Virus record (IMG/VR): IMGVR_UViG_3300025012_000192
Span: 1-38,192 of that record
Length of the DNA: 38,192 nt
Direction: 5' to 3' (one strand)
Source of the DNA: a virus
Part shown: positions 37,232 through 38,192 of the stretch, piece after piece
Layout: each line of letters begins with the position of its first letter
How positions within the stretch are numbered: position 1 is the first letter of the stretch
Position numbers and translations under genes: made by a program
The notes under the pieces: model-generated
Told to the model about the DNA's origin: nothing
Seen by the model: the letters and a program-made list of their open reading frames with translations, nothing else
Database searches by the model: none

Positions 37232-38192
37232 AAGAAAAAAAACAAGTAATAGAGGAACCTAAAAATACTTCGGCAAAAGATATATTATTGAAGTTGAAGA
37301 ATAATATAAATGCGCATTACGAAAGAAAGGTTGTTATTCTTGGCAGTGAAAAAACCGAGCTCCCAAAAATAGAAACCGGAATATTTTCTATTGATGTAGA
37401 AACTGAAGGTGGAATTCCAAGAGGTAGGTGGATAATACTGGTTGGTGATGAATCTTCTTTCAAATCAACTTTGATGTATCATATAGCTGGAAGAATGCAG
37501 CGTATTTGTGCTACATGTATGTCTGGAATGATTACGGAAAAATTTACTAAAAAAGTTTTGCTCCCAAGTGAACTGGATAAAAGTAATGAAAATATTGAAG
37601 TTGGAAAGAATGGAGAATTGTATTCTAAAAAATATTTCGCCAATAAAAATAAAATGAATGCCTATTGTCCAGGAGAATTATTAACTCATACAAGGGAAGT
37701 AAACCTTTTAGAATATGAATTAGAATGCTCTAATTGTGATAGTCCGGAATATTCTATATTTCTTTTGTTAGATAGTGAACGAAATTATACAAAGAGTTGG
37801 GCAAGTAGATGGGGAGTTATTCATTATTATACAGCACTTTCTGATACAAGTCATTCTCAAATGACCGGCGATATTATCCGAGAAGCAATGGGTACTGGAA
37901 AGGTTTCGTTTGTTGCTGTAGATAGTTTGGATTCTCATGGTGCTGCCGAAGAGATGACTGCAAGTATGGAAGAATGGCAAGTTGGTTTACAAGCTAGGGT
38001 GTGGAATAAAATTGTTAGAATAATTACAAGTCTTTTGAATACAACTTTTATTTATACTTATACGAATAAAGAAGGAAAAAAAATTGCAGAAGAAAAACAT
38101 CAGGAGCCTGTGATTTGTATTATACAACAGTGGCGTGAAAAAATAATGTCTTTTGGGGATCCAAAAGTAATGGGTGGTGGTAGAGGAAAGAA
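37228..38192 (+). CDS. UvsX/RecA-like recombinase, 3'-truncated by window edge
   Basis: Starts in an ATGA overlap and is open to the end of the window (321 complete codons). Visible: LPKIETGIFSIDVETEGGIP and RGRWIILVGDESSFKSTLMY, with Walker A GDESSFKST (73-81), where Phe replaces the usual Gly before Lys as in T4 UvsX. A Cys-rich insertion follows (CATC at 94-97, later YCPGE and CSNCD). Walker B is FVAVDSLDS, and IIQQWREK is followed by VMGGGRGK, the UvsX/RecA L2-type region. It would drive strand exchange. Its C-terminus lies outside. Confidence 0.82.
   Translation, partial: MKEKKQVIEEPKNTSAKDILLKLKNNINAHYERKVVILGSEKTELPKIETGIFSIDVETEGGIPRGRWIILVGDESSFKSTLMYHIAGRMQRICATCMSGMITEKFTKKVLLPSELDKSNENIEVGKNGELYSKKYFANKNKMNAYCPGELLTHTREVNLLEYELECSNCDSPEYSIFLLLDSERNYTKSWASRWGVIHYYTALSDTSHSQMTGDIIREAMGTGKVSFVAVDSLDSHGAAEEMTASMEEWQVGLQARVWNKIVRIITSLLNTTFIYTYTNKEGKKIAEEKHQEPVICIIQQWREKIMSFGDPKVMGGGRGK

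Noticed and set aside
1-38192. CRISPR arrays, insertion sequences, integrase or attachment sites
   Set aside because: I saw no regularly spaced repeats, no transposase or integrase motifs and no tRNA fragment that could be an att site. The only mobile elements are the HNH gene and the intein.

Overview
This window is part of the genome of a tailed double-stranded DNA phage (Caudoviricetes). The evidence is a packaging and head block (large terminase, portal, scaffold-like protein, N4-gp56-type major capsid protein) beside a nearly complete phage replisome. The DNA is AT-rich, roughly 30% GC by eye. Every gene I accept is on the + strand. Genes are packed with ATGA/TAATG stop-start overlaps, and most starts have AGGAGG-like ribosome binding sites, several of them serving TTG or GTG starts. 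I saw no tRNA, rRNA, integrase, repressor or bacterial housekeeping gene. The host cannot be named from the sequence. Both ends of the window cut genes.

Layout. (1) About 1-11,000 is an accessory block of small, mostly unrecognised genes. It includes single- or two-span membrane proteins, Cys-rich zinc-box miniproteins, a PPP-type metallophosphatase (4435-5145), a possible TIM-barrel protein (1182-1982) and a membrane-anchored lytic transglycosylase (9235-9885) that is the likely endolysin. (2) At 11,000-11,590 there is a consensus-like promoter inside a long inverted repeat, and a second inverted repeat just before terL. (3) 11,590-19,400 is the packaging and head module, with a strong terminator after the capsid gene. 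No tail genes follow it, so the tail module must lie outside the window. (4) 19,400-29,634 is the replication module: RusA-like resolvase, DnaC-like loader, DnaB-like helicase, RNase H-like protein, dNMP kinase, HAD phosphatase, an HNH homing endonuclease, DnaG-type primase and family-A DNA polymerase. (5) 29,634-38,192 is the recombination and repair side: PD-(D/E)XK nuclease, an SF2 helicase carrying a complete LAGLIDADG intein in motif III, a MerR-like protein, a zinc-containing ssDNA-binding protein and a UvsX-like recombinase cut by the window end.

How the genes work together. The loader, helicase, primase, polymerase and SSB would form a self-sufficient replication fork. RNase H would remove primers. 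The UvsX-like recombinase, the SF2 helicase, RusA and the PD-(D/E)XK nuclease would drive recombination-dependent replication and resolve branches before terminase packaging. The dNMP kinase would supply nucleotides.

Most worth a second look: the intein in the helicase SAT motif; a promoter-terminator pair that could make a structured RNA of about 100 nt (or an attenuator) before the polymerase gene; the 11-bp inverted repeat enclosing small hairpins and overlapping the promoter before the head operon; a gene that needs a -1 shift at an A_AAA_AAC heptamer; an AAAAGCGC word present at least 12 times in all reading frames and at gene junctions; a 14-nt repeat shared by two intergenic regions; and an insertion of about 75 residues in the polymerase.
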